Positions 51,272-61,728 of a DNA stretch of 64,000 nucleotides are shown here, in pieces; the stretch's first letter is position 1; each line of letters begins with the position of its first letter. Under the pieces are notes generated by a model that worked only from the letters and a program-made list of their open reading frames with translations, was not told where the DNA came from and did no database searches. The position numbers and the translations under genes were made by a program. The stretch is taken from positions 20,925-84,924 of the forward strand of contig CABRXX010000004.1 of NCBI GenBank assembly GCA_902475025.1, in the 5' to 3' direction. This DNA is from Merdiplasma sp905207905 (lineage in GTDB: Bacteria; Bacillota; Clostridia; Lachnospirales; Lachnospiraceae).

Positions 51272-52822
51272 ATGAGTGGTTCGGAATATGTTTTAGAAGC
51301 CCAGGGGCTTACAAAGACCTTTCCAGGGGTGAAGGCTCTGGATCAGGTATCTTTGCGGGTGCGCCCGGGAACAGTACACGCCCTTATGGGAGAAAACGGA
51401 GCGGGAAAATCCACATTGATGAAATGCATTTATGGTATTTATTCTCCGGATGAAGGTACGATTGCAGTGGACGGAAAAACAGTGACGATTCACAATCCGC
51501 GTCACGCAATGGATCTTGGTATTTCCATGATCCATCAGGAGCTGCATCCGGTACGGCCTCAGACGGTGGCTGAAAATATTTATATTGGAAGGATTCCAGA
51601 AAGGAAAATCGCCGGTATCAGCTGGGTGGACATGAATGCCCTTTATAAAGGGACGAAGGAAGTTTTTGACAGGCTGGGATTGGATATCAATCCAAAACAG
51701 AAGGTATCAGAGCTTTCCACCTCTTATTGTCAGCTGATTGAGATTGCAAGGGCAGTTTCCATTGGAGCAAAGATTATTATTATGGATGAGCCCACCTCTT
51801 CTTTAACAGAGACAGAGACGGAAATTTTATTTCGTATCATCCGGCAGTTAAAGGAAGAAAATGTAGCGATCATCTACATTTCTCATAAGATTGATGAAAT
51901 TTTGGAGATTTCTGACGAGATTACAATCATGCGGGACGGACAGAATGTAGGCACCTGGCCGGCCAGTGAAATGACAACAGATACCATTGTTAGCCGAATG
52001 GTTGGAAGAGAGATGAATGATCGATTTCCTGCAAAACATCATACTCCGGGAGAGGAATATTTGAGCGTGGAGAATTTTACCAGTTCTAATCCCAGATCCT
52101 TCCGGAATGTGAGTTTTTCTGTCAGAAAAGGAGAAATCTTTGGAATCGGAGGCTTGGTAGGATCTCAGAGGAGCGAATTGATGGAGGCTTTATTTGGACT
52201 GCACAGCATTGCTGAAGGAAAAGTTTCTATTCGTGGGAAGGAAGTACAGATCCATAGACCTATCGATGCAATCCAAAATGGAATGGCTCTCCTGACAGAA
52301 GATCGAAGAAAGACTGGTATTATTGGTCCCGCTTCTATTGCAGATAATACTTTAGTGGCAGAACAAAACGTAAATCCGGGCAGATACCGGAAATATGGAA
52401 CGCCATTTTTGGATTATGGGAAGCGGAATCTGGATGCCCAAAAATATGTAGATCGGCTGAGAACTAAGACCCCCAGTTTGAAAACAGCGATTAAAACTTT
52501 GTCTGGAGGAAATCAGCAGAAGGTACTTCTTGGGCGCTGGCTTTTGACAGAGCCGGATATTTTGATCTTAGATGAACCTACCAGGGGAATCGATGTGGGC
52601 GCTAAGTATGAGATTTATGAGTTGATGGAAGAGATGGCCCAGGCTGGAAAATGTGTGATTATGATCAGCTCAGAGATGCCGGAACTAATGGGAATGTCAG
52701 ATCGGATTATGGTAATGTGTGAGGGGCGTATGTCCGGTATTCTGGAAGGTTCAGAAGTGACAGATGAAAAAATTATGCTGTATGCCAGTACGTATGAAGC
52801 AGGTCGGGAGGAAAAGAAATGA
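51272..52822 (+). CDS. Sugar ABC importer double ATPase (MglA/RbsA-like)
   Basis: 516 residues from ATG 51272 (GGGAG 8-9 bases upstream; ATG 51257 also possible). Two ABC domains: the first has Walker A GENGAGKST (40-48) and Walker B 'IIIMDEPTSSLT'; the second has the degenerate P-loop 'GLVGSQRSELM' and an intact signature 'LSGGNQQKV' and 'ILDEPTRGIDVG'. This is the hallmark of MglA/RbsA-type ATPases. Overlaps the permease gene by 4 bases. Confidence 0.9.
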   Translation: MSGSEYVLEAQGLTKTFPGVKALDQVSLRVRPGTVHALMGENGAGKSTLMKCIYGIYSPDEGTIAVDGKTVTIHNPRHAMDLGISMIHQELHPVRPQTVAENIYIGRIPERKIAGISWVDMNALYKGTKEVFDRLGLDINPKQKVSELSTSYCQLIEIARAVSIGAKIIIMDEPTSSLTETETEILFRIIRQLKEENVAIIYISHKIDEILEISDEITIMRDGQNVGTWPASEMTTDTIVSRMVGREMNDRFPAKHHTPGEEYLSVENFTSSNPRSFRNVSFSVRKGEIFGIGGLVGSQRSELMEALFGLHSIAEGKVSIRGKEVQIHRPIDAIQNGMALLTEDRRKTGIIGPASIADNTLVAEQNVNPGRYRKYGTPFLDYGKRNLDAQKYVDRLRTKTPSLKTAIKTLSGGNQQKVLLGRWLLTEPDILILDEPTRGIDVGAKYEIYELMEEMAQAGKCVIMISSEMPELMGMSDRIMVMCEGRMSGILEGSEVTDEKIMLYASTYEAGREEKK

Positions 52823-53814
52823 AGTCAAAAAATTTTTCAAAGATTTTGGTAGATAATATGCTGTATATCTGCCTGTTGCTTATGATTGTGGTAATTACTG
52901 TAATCTCACCATCCTTTCTCTCAGTGCGTGTACTCAGTGACGTATTGATCCAGAGTGCACCGAAGATTTTGTTGGCCATGGGAATGCTGGTGGTGATTGT
53001 GGCAGGCGGAATGGATATGACGGTGGGCCGTCTGGCAGGATTGGGAGCGGTTATATCCGGCACCTTGGCACAGCAGGCTACTTACTATTTAAAGTTTTGG
53101 CCTTCGCTGCCGGAGCTGCCGTTGATTGTCCCCATTTTGGCATCTCTGTTAGTAGGTATGATCTCGGGTGCAATTACGGGCATCATTATTTCTAAGCTAA
53201 AAGTTCCTGCATTTTTGGCTGGATTGGGCCTTCAATTGATTATCTACGGCGGAACGCTGCTGTTTTTGAAAAAGGAGCCTAACAATTCTCAGCCGTTAGC
53301 AGGCTACAGAGAAGATTTCATGAAATTTGGAACCGGCTCTTTCATGGGAATTAATTATCTGATCATCGTTGCGTTTGTGGTAATGATCATTGTATTTGTT
53401 ATTTTGAATATGACAACTCTGGGCAAAAATATCTATGCGACAGGCGGAAATCGGGAAGCTGCTAAGGTGGCAGGCATCAATGTATTTAAGATTGATATGT
53501 TTGTGTATATGCTTTCCGGCGCTCTTGCATCTTTGGCAGGACTGATGCTGGCTGCCAGAACGGGAAGCGCTAATGCCACTTATGCAGAGGGATATGAGAT
53601 GGATGCTATTGCAAGCTGTATTATTGGAGGCGCTTCCTTTACGGGAGGAATTGGAAATGTACCGGGAGCTTTCCTGGGCGTGTTGATTTTCAGTGTGATC
53701 AGCTATGGACTTACCTTTGTTGGTTTAAGTTCTTATTGGCAGAACATTGCTAAAGGTTTGATCATCATTGTGGCGGTTGCTTTGGATATGAGGAAGTACG
53801 CCTCCCAGAACTAG
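52819..53814 (+). CDS. Sugar ABC importer permease (MglC/RbsC-like)
   Basis: 331 residues with about 9-10 membrane helices. Family signatures: 'VVIVAGGMDMTVGRLAGLGAVISG' (about 53-76), 'TTLGKNIYATGGNREAAKVAGINVFK', 'ASCIIGGASFTGGIGNVPGAFLGVL'. It forms the channel of the importer as a homodimer. GGGAGG lies before the ATG. Confidence 0.9.
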   Translation: MKSKNFSKILVDNMLYICLLLMIVVITVISPSFLSVRVLSDVLIQSAPKILLAMGMLVVIVAGGMDMTVGRLAGLGAVISGTLAQQATYYLKFWPSLPELPLIVPILASLLVGMISGAITGIIISKLKVPAFLAGLGLQLIIYGGTLLFLKKEPNNSQPLAGYREDFMKFGTGSFMGINYLIIVAFVVMIIVFVILNMTTLGKNIYATGGNREAAKVAGINVFKIDMFVYMLSGALASLAGLMLAARTGSANATYAEGYEMDAIASCIIGGASFTGGIGNVPGAFLGVLIFSVISYGLTFVGLSSYWQNIAKGLIIIVAVALDMRKYASQN

Positions 53815-53896
53815 AAAGACCGATATCTGAATTGTATGCAAAAGGAATGTGCCAGATTTTGTGCAGTAGTTATAAAGAAAAAAGGAAGCAGAAGGA

Positions 53897-54853
53897 ATGA
53901 CAAACAGAAAAAAGAGAACAGCAATATTGTTTTTCCTGATCCTACTGTTTTCTGCGGTTACAGCTGTGGTTTTCTTCAGCCGAGGAAAGGCAGCAGAAAA
54001 AAATAAATATCCGGTAACAAGAGTATCCGTCATTCTGCCCCATCGGGATGACGGATACTGGAGTTTAATCGCAGAGGGGATCGCAGCAGAAGAAGAAGAG
54101 CTTGGAAAGTTGTATAATATTGATATACGGACGCTGATACCGAAATTAAATTATAATATTGCACAAATGACAGATCTTTTGCGTCAGCAGACTGCGGCGA
54201 AAGTAGATGTGATCGTGGTGCAGGGGAATGAGAATCCTCAGTTTCGCGAAGCGCTGAAAGAGGCACATGAGGAAGGTATCCAAATTATTTGTGTGGATAC
54301 AGATATGGAAGCATTTCCTTATGAGCTTTATATTGGAACAGATAATTATGAAGCAGGTAAGCTTTTGGGGGAACAGCTGATTGCAATGACTGAGGGTGAA
54401 ACAGTGGTTGGAGTTGTTTCAGGAGCTCCCGGTTATCCGAATCTGGAGCAGCGCTTGGAGGGACTTAAGAATGCCGTGGCGGATGTGTCGGAAATCCAGC
54501 TTCTGGATGTAAAATATGATCATTATGACGGGCTTACTTTTATGCGTTTGTACAGTGAATTAAGTCAGGAGGCAGATATACTGGTCTGCCTGGAGGGAAC
54601 CGGCGGAGTAACCTTAGAATCCGTACATGCGGAGCATGGCAGTGAATATCAATATATCATTGGCTTTGATGCGTATGAAGGAGTGAAGAGAGGTGTTTTG
54701 GATGGGATTATAAAACAGGATACAAATCAAATGGGAAGAAAGATTGTGGAAGAGATTGCCGGTTATATTCAAAATGGTTCCTACAGTACCAAGACAATCT
54801 ATACGGATATTCACTGGCTGACAGCGGATAATTACAATGAGGTTATAGGATGA
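53897..54853 (+). CDS. Membrane-anchored sugar-binding protein, sensor partner
   Basis: 318 residues. One hydrophobic helix (about 8-28) anchors it; no lipobox. The rest is a ribose-type binding fold ('VSVILPHRDDGYWSLIAEGIAAEEEEL', 'QMTDLLRQQTAAKVDVIVVQGNENPQ', 'YIGTDNYEAGKLLGEQL', 'YIIGFDAYEGVKRGVLDG'). It overlaps the kinase gene by 4 bases rather than standing with the transporter, so it most likely presents sugar to the kinase. GGAAGCAGAAGG upstream. Confidence 0.78.
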   Translation: MTNRKKRTAILFFLILLFSAVTAVVFFSRGKAAEKNKYPVTRVSVILPHRDDGYWSLIAEGIAAEEEELGKLYNIDIRTLIPKLNYNIAQMTDLLRQQTAAKVDVIVVQGNENPQFREALKEAHEEGIQIICVDTDMEAFPYELYIGTDNYEAGKLLGEQLIAMTEGETVVGVVSGAPGYPNLEQRLEGLKNAVADVSEIQLLDVKYDHYDGLTFMRLYSELSQEADILVCLEGTGGVTLESVHAEHGSEYQYIIGFDAYEGVKRGVLDGIIKQDTNQMGRKIVEEIAGYIQNGSYSTKTIYTDIHWLTADNYNEVIG

Positions 54854-56337
54854 AAAAAAAGCGGCTGTTAAATACAGTGGGAAAAAAATATGTGGTTGGT
54901 TATAGCATTGTGGTTTTTTTCGCTCTGCTGCTTCTGGCAATTTCCGCCGCCGGGAATTATTATGTGGCCCAAAGATACAGTGTAGCAATCGGAGATCTGG
55001 TATCTGCAAATAATCTGGAGACCTCCTTAAGTGATTTGAATGAGGGGGTAAATTTAGCGTATCTGTATCTGTCAGAGGCAGGAATCACAGAGTATGAGAA
55101 CTGCAAAGAAAAAGTTAAAATGCAGATGGGAGAAACGGAAGGACAGCTGGAGGAGCAGTATATTCGGGAGATGGCAGATGCCGGAGCGACAGTGTCCACT
55201 TATGTGGAAAAAAGCGACAGGCTGATCGAACAACTGAAGGAATATCTTGGGAATGACAGACAGGGAAATTACAGTGAGCTGGAGCAGAGCTATCATCAGC
55301 TTCAGGAAATTTATTCTTATGCTACAATGAGATTTCAAGAAGCCTATTCGGTCAAACTGAGAAATTTAAATCAACTGGAAGAACAGCTCAACAGACTGCA
55401 AAAAGGAATTATGAGTCTGCAGATTTTTCTGCTCTTAATGGCTATCGGAGGATGTTTCTTTTATCTTGATAAAGTGATACGGGAAATCAACAGCTCTATT
55501 GATTCCATGATGCGGGGCGTTGCCTTAATCCAACAGGATGTTTTTACAGCAGAACCTATTGTAATCAGCAGCCACGATGAATTTGAGAAGTTTGCAGGTG
55601 CTTTTAACGGGATGGCAGAGATTATTCGCAGGCAGATGCAGGAAATCGAAGAGAATGCACATATGAAGGAACAGCTGGCAGAAATGGAAAAAGAAAATCT
55701 GAGGATGCTGAACGCGCTTCAGAAAAGTCATTTAGATTTTTTACAGTCCAGAATCAATCCCCACTTTCTGTTTAATACGCTGAATATGATTTCTTCACTG
55801 GCAAGAATTGAGAATGCAGATCAGTGTGCAGAATTGATGGAGATTACGGCTTCTTTTCTCCGTTATAATCTGGATAATATCAGCAAAACTGTGCCGCTTA
55901 AAAAAGAGTTGGAAAATCTGAAGGAGTATGTGGCGATACAAACCTACCGCTATGGAGGCAGATACACCTATGAATTTGAGGTGGAAGAGGAGTGCCTGGA
56001 TTATTTAATGCCCTGCATGATTTTGCAGCCGTTAGTGGAGAATGCGATACAGCATGGAATTGCCATGATGCTGGAAGGTGGAAAAGTTCGGATTATGGTA
56101 AGCTGCACGGAAGAATGGATCTTTCTGGAAGTGTCAGATAATGGTGTGGGAATGAATGAAGAGCAGATCAGGACGGTATATGAAGACTTTGAAAACAATG
56201 CTTCTTCAAGCAGCAGCATAGGGCTGAGAAATATTTATCAGCGGCTTAAGCTGTATTACCAGGGGAATCTGCACTTTCATCTATACAATAGGGAGCCAGG
56301 GCTAAAAATTGTAATTGCTTTGCCCAGAAAAGGATGA
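54850..56337 (+). CDS. YesM-type sensor histidine kinase
   Basis: 495 residues: membrane helix about 17-38, an outside helical domain (40-190), second helix about 188-208, HAMP, coiled coil, then the His_kinase domain with His305 in 'SRINPHFLFNTLNMISSL', N-box 'LQPLVENAIQHG' and G1 'VSDNGVGM'. The pairing with an AraC-type regulator and a binding protein is the usual sugar-sensing arrangement in Firmicutes. Confidence 0.88.
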   Translation: MKKKRLLNTVGKKYVVGYSIVVFFALLLLAISAAGNYYVAQRYSVAIGDLVSANNLETSLSDLNEGVNLAYLYLSEAGITEYENCKEKVKMQMGETEGQLEEQYIREMADAGATVSTYVEKSDRLIEQLKEYLGNDRQGNYSELEQSYHQLQEIYSYATMRFQEAYSVKLRNLNQLEEQLNRLQKGIMSLQIFLLLMAIGGCFFYLDKVIREINSSIDSMMRGVALIQQDVFTAEPIVISSHDEFEKFAGAFNGMAEIIRRQMQEIEENAHMKEQLAEMEKENLRMLNALQKSHLDFLQSRINPHFLFNTLNMISSLARIENADQCAELMEITASFLRYNLDNISKTVPLKKELENLKEYVAIQTYRYGGRYTYEFEVEEECLDYLMPCMILQPLVENAIQHGIAMMLEGGKVRIMVSCTEEWIFLEVSDNGVGMNEEQIRTVYEDFENNASSSSSIGLRNIYQRLKLYYQGNLHFHLYNREPGLKIVIALPRKG

Positions 56338-56341
56338 GAAA

Positions 56342-57562
56342 ATGAAATATACGATGGTGATTGCCGATGACGAACCGGTGGTGTTGAAAAGTCAGGAATT
56401 GTTTATCAAAAAAGAGTTTCCAGAAATTGAGTTGGTGGGAATGGCAGAAAACGGACTGGAATTAAAACGTATGGTGGAACAGTTGGAACCGGATCTGGCC
56501 ATAGTGGATATCCGGATGCCAGGACTCACAGGTATAGAGGCGATTGAAGAGCTTCAAGAGCAGGGCTGCATCACTCATTTTATTATCCATACCGCTTACA
56601 GTGACTTTGAATATGTAAAAAAAGCTTTGGATCTGCGGGTGGATGGCTACCTGCTAAAGCCGGGAAAACGAGAAGAAAATACTGCGGTTATTTCTAAGGT
56701 GTGTAAACTACTGGATCAGGAACGTCAGGAAGATCAGATGCAGAGCCATTTGAAATCTGCTTTAAATGCAGTAAATTCCGTGTTTGGTCGGGAGGTGCTG
56801 CTGTCTGTTTTTTCTGGGGAATGTGATGAGGAAGGCTTTCGGCTGTACTGTACAGTAAATAATCTTGTTTTTTACAGTGGCTGTATAGCAACCTTACTTC
56901 CGAAAGGATCTGCTGAGTTGGACAGCAGATCTTTGGACAGCAGTCTGTCTACCATTTTAAATGACAGATGTGATTTTTTAGACACCGTAACAGCACACGG
57001 AATCGTACTTCTTTTATTCATACCGGAAATGGAAAAGGAGCCTGAGAAGTGGTGCAAAAATCAGGCGGAAGCTGCTGCAAGAGGACTTTTTGAAAAATTT
57101 GGAGTGGAATATTCCATTGGCCTTGGAAAGGTGTATCCTGAATTTTCCAGCATGAATGCCTCTTATAGTGAAAGTATCAAAAGCTTTTCAAAAGGAGAAG
57201 GGCAGAAGGAGAAACAAAGCCAGGAAGGTTCAGATAAAATTCAGTTTTATGTGATGAAAGCCAGGGAGTATATTTTTGAAAATTTTAAAAAGGATATTTC
57301 TTTAACAGACTGTGCAGAGCGTGTGGGTATCAGCCCTTATTATCTGAGTCATATTTTTAAAGAGTGTACAGGAGATAATTTTGTGGAATATTTATCCAGA
57401 ATCCGAATTGAGGAGGCAAAGAAACTGGCTTTGAATAAAAATCTTACAGTCAGCGATATTTCCAGTCAGTGTGGTTATCTGAACATTACCTATTTCTGCA
57501 AGGTATTTAAACGGATAACAGGGATGACCATTGGCGAGTACCGAAAATATATGGAGTTGTGA
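56342..57562 (+). CDS. YesN-type response regulator with AraC DNA-binding domain
   Basis: 406 residues from ATG 56342 (AAAGGATGAG upstream). The receiver has phosphoacceptor Asp56 (AIVDIRMPGLTG) and Lys in 'GYLLKPGK'. A middle domain of about 150 residues is unassigned. Two AraC helix-turn-helices end the protein ('LTDCAERVGISPYYLSHIFKECTG', 'VSDISSQCGYLNITYFCKVFKRITG'). It would activate the importer operon, starting from the weak -35 promoter before 50011. Confidence 0.88.
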   Translation: MKYTMVIADDEPVVLKSQELFIKKEFPEIELVGMAENGLELKRMVEQLEPDLAIVDIRMPGLTGIEAIEELQEQGCITHFIIHTAYSDFEYVKKALDLRVDGYLLKPGKREENTAVISKVCKLLDQERQEDQMQSHLKSALNAVNSVFGREVLLSVFSGECDEEGFRLYCTVNNLVFYSGCIATLLPKGSAELDSRSLDSSLSTILNDRCDFLDTVTAHGIVLLLFIPEMEKEPEKWCKNQAEAAARGLFEKFGVEYSIGLGKVYPEFSSMNASYSESIKSFSKGEGQKEKQSQEGSDKIQFYVMKAREYIFENFKKDISLTDCAERVGISPYYLSHIFKECTGDNFVEYLSRIRIEEAKKLALNKNLTVSDISSQCGYLNITYFCKVFKRITGMTIGEYRKYMEL

Positions 57563-57638
57563 TCGTAAATTGTAAAGAATATAAAAGATGATAGGGATTG
57601 CTGCAATATATGACGGCAGTCCTGGTAAGGAGGAAGCA

Positions 57639-58538
57639 ATGTCGATAACAAGCGAAACTATGAGAAGAGAGTGGAAAGAAAATGATGCAAAGCGGGATGC
57701 AGGTCTTACTACACCGGAAGATATTGAGCGAAGAGATAATCTGCAGTACGGACCAGATCCGCATTGGAATCTTTTGGACATATATCGGCCTAAGAGCGGT
57801 CATGGAAAAAAACTTCCGGTGATTGTCAGCGTACATGGAGGCGGATGGGTTTATGGTGATAAAGATTTGTATCAGTTTTACGGAATGACTCTGGCTCAGA
57901 GGGGCTTTGCAGTGGTGAATTTTACATACCGGCTGGCTCCGGAAGCCAAGTTTCCGGCAGCCCTGGAGGATACGAATGCAGTGATTGCCTGGATGTATGA
58001 ACATCAGGAGGAATACCTTTTGGACATGGAGCACGTGTTTATGGTAGGGGATTCAGCAGGCGGTCATCTGGCAGGACTCTACACTGCCATTTGTACAAAT
58101 CCGGATTATGGGTCTAATTATGATTTTCAGGTTCCAAATGGCTTTGTGCCAAGTGCAGTGGCGTTTAACTGTGCAGCTTTTGTGCTGGTTGGTAAAGAAG
58201 TACTGGGAGCATCTCAGGATTCGGATCTGCAAAAAGATATGCTGCCGGAGGATGCGATGGAAGCAGGAAAGTTGAAAGAATTGCTGAATGTACCGAAGTT
58301 TGTGACAGACGCATTTCCACCGGTATTTTTAATGACCTGTGAAGGAGATTTTTGTAAAGCGCAGGCTCCCTGCATGGAGGAGAAATTGAAAAAGCATCAA
58401 ATTCCTTATATTTATAAAATTTACGGAGACAAAGAAAATCCTCTTTACCATGTATTCCATGTCACGATTCAGGAGCCTATGGGGCAGCTTTGCAATGATG
58501 AGGAATGTGCCTTTTTTAAAAAAATAATGGAAGGATAA
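57639..58538 (+). CDS. Alpha/beta hydrolase, acetyl-esterase-like
   Basis: 299 residues from ATG 57639 (AAGGAGG 5 bases upstream). Oxyanion motif HGGGW (66-70), nucleophile Ser139 in GDSAGG, His near the end in 'YHVFHV', as in the hormone-sensitive lipase-like group. Following the sugar regulator gene by 76 bases, it may remove acetyl or other acyl groups from imported sugars. Cytoplasmic, no signal. Confidence 0.83.
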   Translation: MSITSETMRREWKENDAKRDAGLTTPEDIERRDNLQYGPDPHWNLLDIYRPKSGHGKKLPVIVSVHGGGWVYGDKDLYQFYGMTLAQRGFAVVNFTYRLAPEAKFPAALEDTNAVIAWMYEHQEEYLLDMEHVFMVGDSAGGHLAGLYTAICTNPDYGSNYDFQVPNGFVPSAVAFNCAAFVLVGKEVLGASQDSDLQKDMLPEDAMEAGKLKELLNVPKFVTDAFPPVFLMTCEGDFCKAQAPCMEEKLKKHQIPYIYKIYGDKENPLYHVFHVTIQEPMGQLCNDEECAFFKKIMEG

Positions 58539-58618
58539 ATAGGGGGCGTGCAGTTCTTTTGCAATCCGTGTTCTTGCTAGACGGAGATTTTTCTAAGGAT
58601 GGCGATTTTTAGAAGATT

Positions 58619-58652
58619 ATGCACAAAAACCGGAGAATCATGCACGAAAACG
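58619..58652 (+). promoter_or_regulatory. Paired direct repeat before the STAND gene
   Basis: ATGCACAAAAACC (58619) and ATGCACGAAAACG (58640), 11 of 13 identical, 21-base period, 20 bases before the -35 box. Spacing as in the LytTR-like pairs, core different (GCAC rather than CGAC). Confidence 0.5.
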
Positions 58653-58671
58653 GTAAAAAATCGCCTTAAAA

Positions 58672-58700
58672 TTGAAAGTCTGTTTTTTCTGTGATAAAAT
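58672..58700 (+). promoter_or_regulatory. Promoter of the STAND NTPase gene
   Basis: TTGAAA, 17 bases, TAAAAT with an extended TGA just before it. The ATG lies 38 bases on, after GAGGGAGAAGG. Confidence 0.75.
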
Positions 58701-58737
58701 CCAAATTAGGAAAAAACTTCAGAACTGAGGGAGAAGG

Positions 58738-61728
58738 ATGGGAAAAATTTGGGAAAATACAGAAAAAAATTATTTATCGCTGAAAAATATTTATCGTCTG
58801 CTGACTGTGAACGACTATCCCATCTATTCCAACGGGATAATTGGAGAGAAGGATAAGAGAGGGCTGACGCTGATCAAATTCTGGAAGCAGCAGCTTTTGT
58901 ATGCCTGGAGAAATACAGAGCATGGGAAAATGGTATGGCGGACAGAAGGAAGCAAGAATCGCTACCATTCAGAGCTGTGTAATCGGAAAGATAGTTTTCC
59001 CTTTTATAAAGAATACATAGAAGAGATTTTGGAACAGGTGGATCCGGAGCAGATTCGGGAACAAAGCAGGATTTTTGCAGATTTTCTCAGAAAAAAGCAG
59101 TATAAGGCAGACATTTTCTGGAAAAAAGCAGAGGCATTCTTGAAAAAGCTGGAACAGGAGGATCCGTGCTTTTCCGAAGAAACAGGGGAATATTTTGAAA
59201 AGATAGAAAAGATGGGGGAGGCAGGGCAGACAGAGCGGAACGGCAGAGACTTTCTGGCCGGATATTTTCTTACCTTTCTCTCTCTTCACGCCATGGCGGG
59301 ACCTGAGATGAACAGTAATTGGATCCGGGGGATGAGAAAACGGAGGGAGCTGCAGCCGGAGCTTTTCTTACAGGAGGGACTGGAAAATAAAGCGGAGATA
59401 GAATTTCTCACCAGGCAGAATGGGGAACTTTGCAGGCCGGGAGTTTTGCCTGATCAGTTTTTCGGCCGGGAGAAGGAGCTGTTTGATCTAAAGGAGCGGG
59501 TGAGAGCCGGAGGAAAGTATCTGGTATGCGGAATAGGCGGCGTTGGAAAAACAGAGCTTGTCCGTCAGCTTCTTCATTGGTGCGTTCAGGAAAAGCAGGG
59601 AGAATATGTAGGGCTGATCCAGTACGAGGGAAGTCTAAAGAACAGTTTTATCAAAAGTTTTCTAAATCTTCATGGAAACGACAGGGAGAACTGTTATCTG
59701 GAGTGTAAAAACCAGTTGGAAAAGTTGAAAGATCGGTCTGTGCTTTTGTTTATTGATAATATTGATACGGCATTAGAGGAGCAGGAGCTTGCAGATTTAA
59801 GACAGCTGCCCTGCACGGTGATCGCTACTTCCAGAATCCGGCAGATGGAGGGGCTTGAAAGCTATCCGGTAGAGCCGCTGCAGAAGGAGGCTGCCCTCCT
59901 GGTTTTCAGAGATAATTACAGCCGCAGGATTACCGGGAAAGAACTGGAAATAGCAGAACAGCTTTTGGAGAAAATGGCTCATTTCCATACGATGACCATC
60001 CGTTTTCTGGGAAAAGCCGCCGATGCCAGAGGCTGGAGCGTAAAGCAGCTGGCAGAGCATCTGATGGAAAAGGGATTGGAAGTAAAATGGAGAGAGGGAG
60101 AGCGGGAGATGCAGCTCCAGCATCTGTATCGGAGTATGTATCAACTGGGGGGACTGTCCAGAGAGCAGAAGAAGCTTCTGAGGATTTTTTCTGTTCTTCC
60201 CTATCGAAGCTATGACAAGGCTTTTTGGCAAGAATTTTTGGAGGGAGTAGTTTCCCGAAGCGCTGATCTGGAAGAACTGTTAAAGAGCCTGGCACAGCTT
60301 GGATGGCTGGACGGCGGGGAACAAGGGTTTGCCATGCATCCGGTGATTGCGGAGAGCATACAGGCAAAGCCCGTGACGGAGCGGGAAGCTGCGGCCCTGT
60401 TGGAACGGTTGGAAAATCGTCTGGCGTTAAATGCCGCAGATACTGATGCTGCGGACAACAGAGAGGTGGAGCTGGTATATCTCTATTTTCATGTCGCTAT
60501 GAGAGTGCGGGGAAGGGTTTCTGAGAAATTCATCTGTCAAATGGGAAAAATCGTGGTGGGCCTGTTTTTTAACCGGAATATTTCTCCGGTGTTTTTAAAA
60601 GAGGCGCTGAGTACACTGGAAAAGAGGCGGAGCGGGAAAACGGAAGAATTTTCAGACGAGACGTCCATGTATCTGGAACTGCTGGAGACAGAGAAGGAGC
60701 CAAGTCCCTACTGGGATCCCAGGCTTCGGATCCAGTGTCAGAAACGGTTGGAGGCTCAGTGGAAAAATCAGACGGTTCCGGACGAGCTTTTGTATGCCTA
60801 CAGTCTGATGGTAGGTCAGAGATTGGTATACAATGGAGATATGAAGTTTGGAGAGGCTGCGATCCAGTGGGTGTTAAAGCAGAAAAATGTCTCTTTTTAT
60901 CACCGGCTTCAGGCAATCTATTCTTTGGGGGAAGCTTTGCAGGCGCAGATGCGGGCGGAGGAGTGCATTGATTTGATGGATCAGGGAATTGATCTGGCGC
61001 AGGAGAACGGCTGTCCGGATCACAGCCTTTTGGTGAGGCTCTTGACCCTGAAGGTGGATATGCACACCACTCTGAATCAGCTTCCAGAGGCAACGGAAGC
61101 TCTGGAGCGGATGAAGGAGCTTTGCAGGCTTCATAAGGTGGAAGAGACGCCGATTTTGATCGGCAGATATGAGGCGGACATCCAGATTGCAAGAGGAGAA
61201 CTTTCGGAGGCTTGCCGCACCCTGGAGTAGACCAAGGCGGTAAGCGCAGAATATTACGGAACGAAGGGGCGCAGCTATATTATCATCTGCGAGTATCTGG
61301 GAATTGTATACAGCCGTTTGGGCCGTATGCAGGAAGCGCTGGAGAATCATTTGAAGGTGCTGGAGTTTTTCCAGGAAAGAGAGAAGGATAATTTTTCTCT
61401 GCTTTCTGTGGTGAACAATAATGCAGGAGTGGCTTATCTGGGGTGTCAGAAGCCGGATCTGGCGCTGGAGCATCTAAAAAGAGCTTATGAGCTGGCAGCA
61501 GATATGTCAGAGATTGCCAGGGCAGAGCCTGCCTGGAATATGGCCAGAGCATGGCGGCAGAAACAGGAGGGGGAGCGGGAGCTGGCCTGTTTGGAAGAGG
61601 CGTATCCGATCTTTCTGGAGGTGTATGGAGAAAAGCATCCCAAGACAAAGGCTGCCAGAGAGCGCCTGGAAGAGTATGGACAGCTTCAGAATCAAGGAGA
61701 AGAAGCCAAAGGTACCGCTGGAATTTGA
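58738..61728 (+). pseudogene. STAND/NB-ARC NTPase with TPR-like repeats, split by in-frame TAG
   Basis: The frame runs 997 codons with one TAG at 61228-61230 (codon 831). The N-terminal 240 residues are helical and unassigned. The NTPase has Walker A GIGGVGKT (265-272), Walker B LLFIDN (Asp340), 'IATSRIR' sensor, then a winged helix (about 475-545). Helical TPR-like repeats follow, continuing without loss beyond the stop ('YLGIVYSRLGRMQEALENHLKVLEFF'). STAND proteins are signal switches in regulation or phage defence. The stop may be a mutation, a sequencing error or read through; 166 residues are lost if it is real. Confidence 0.8.
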
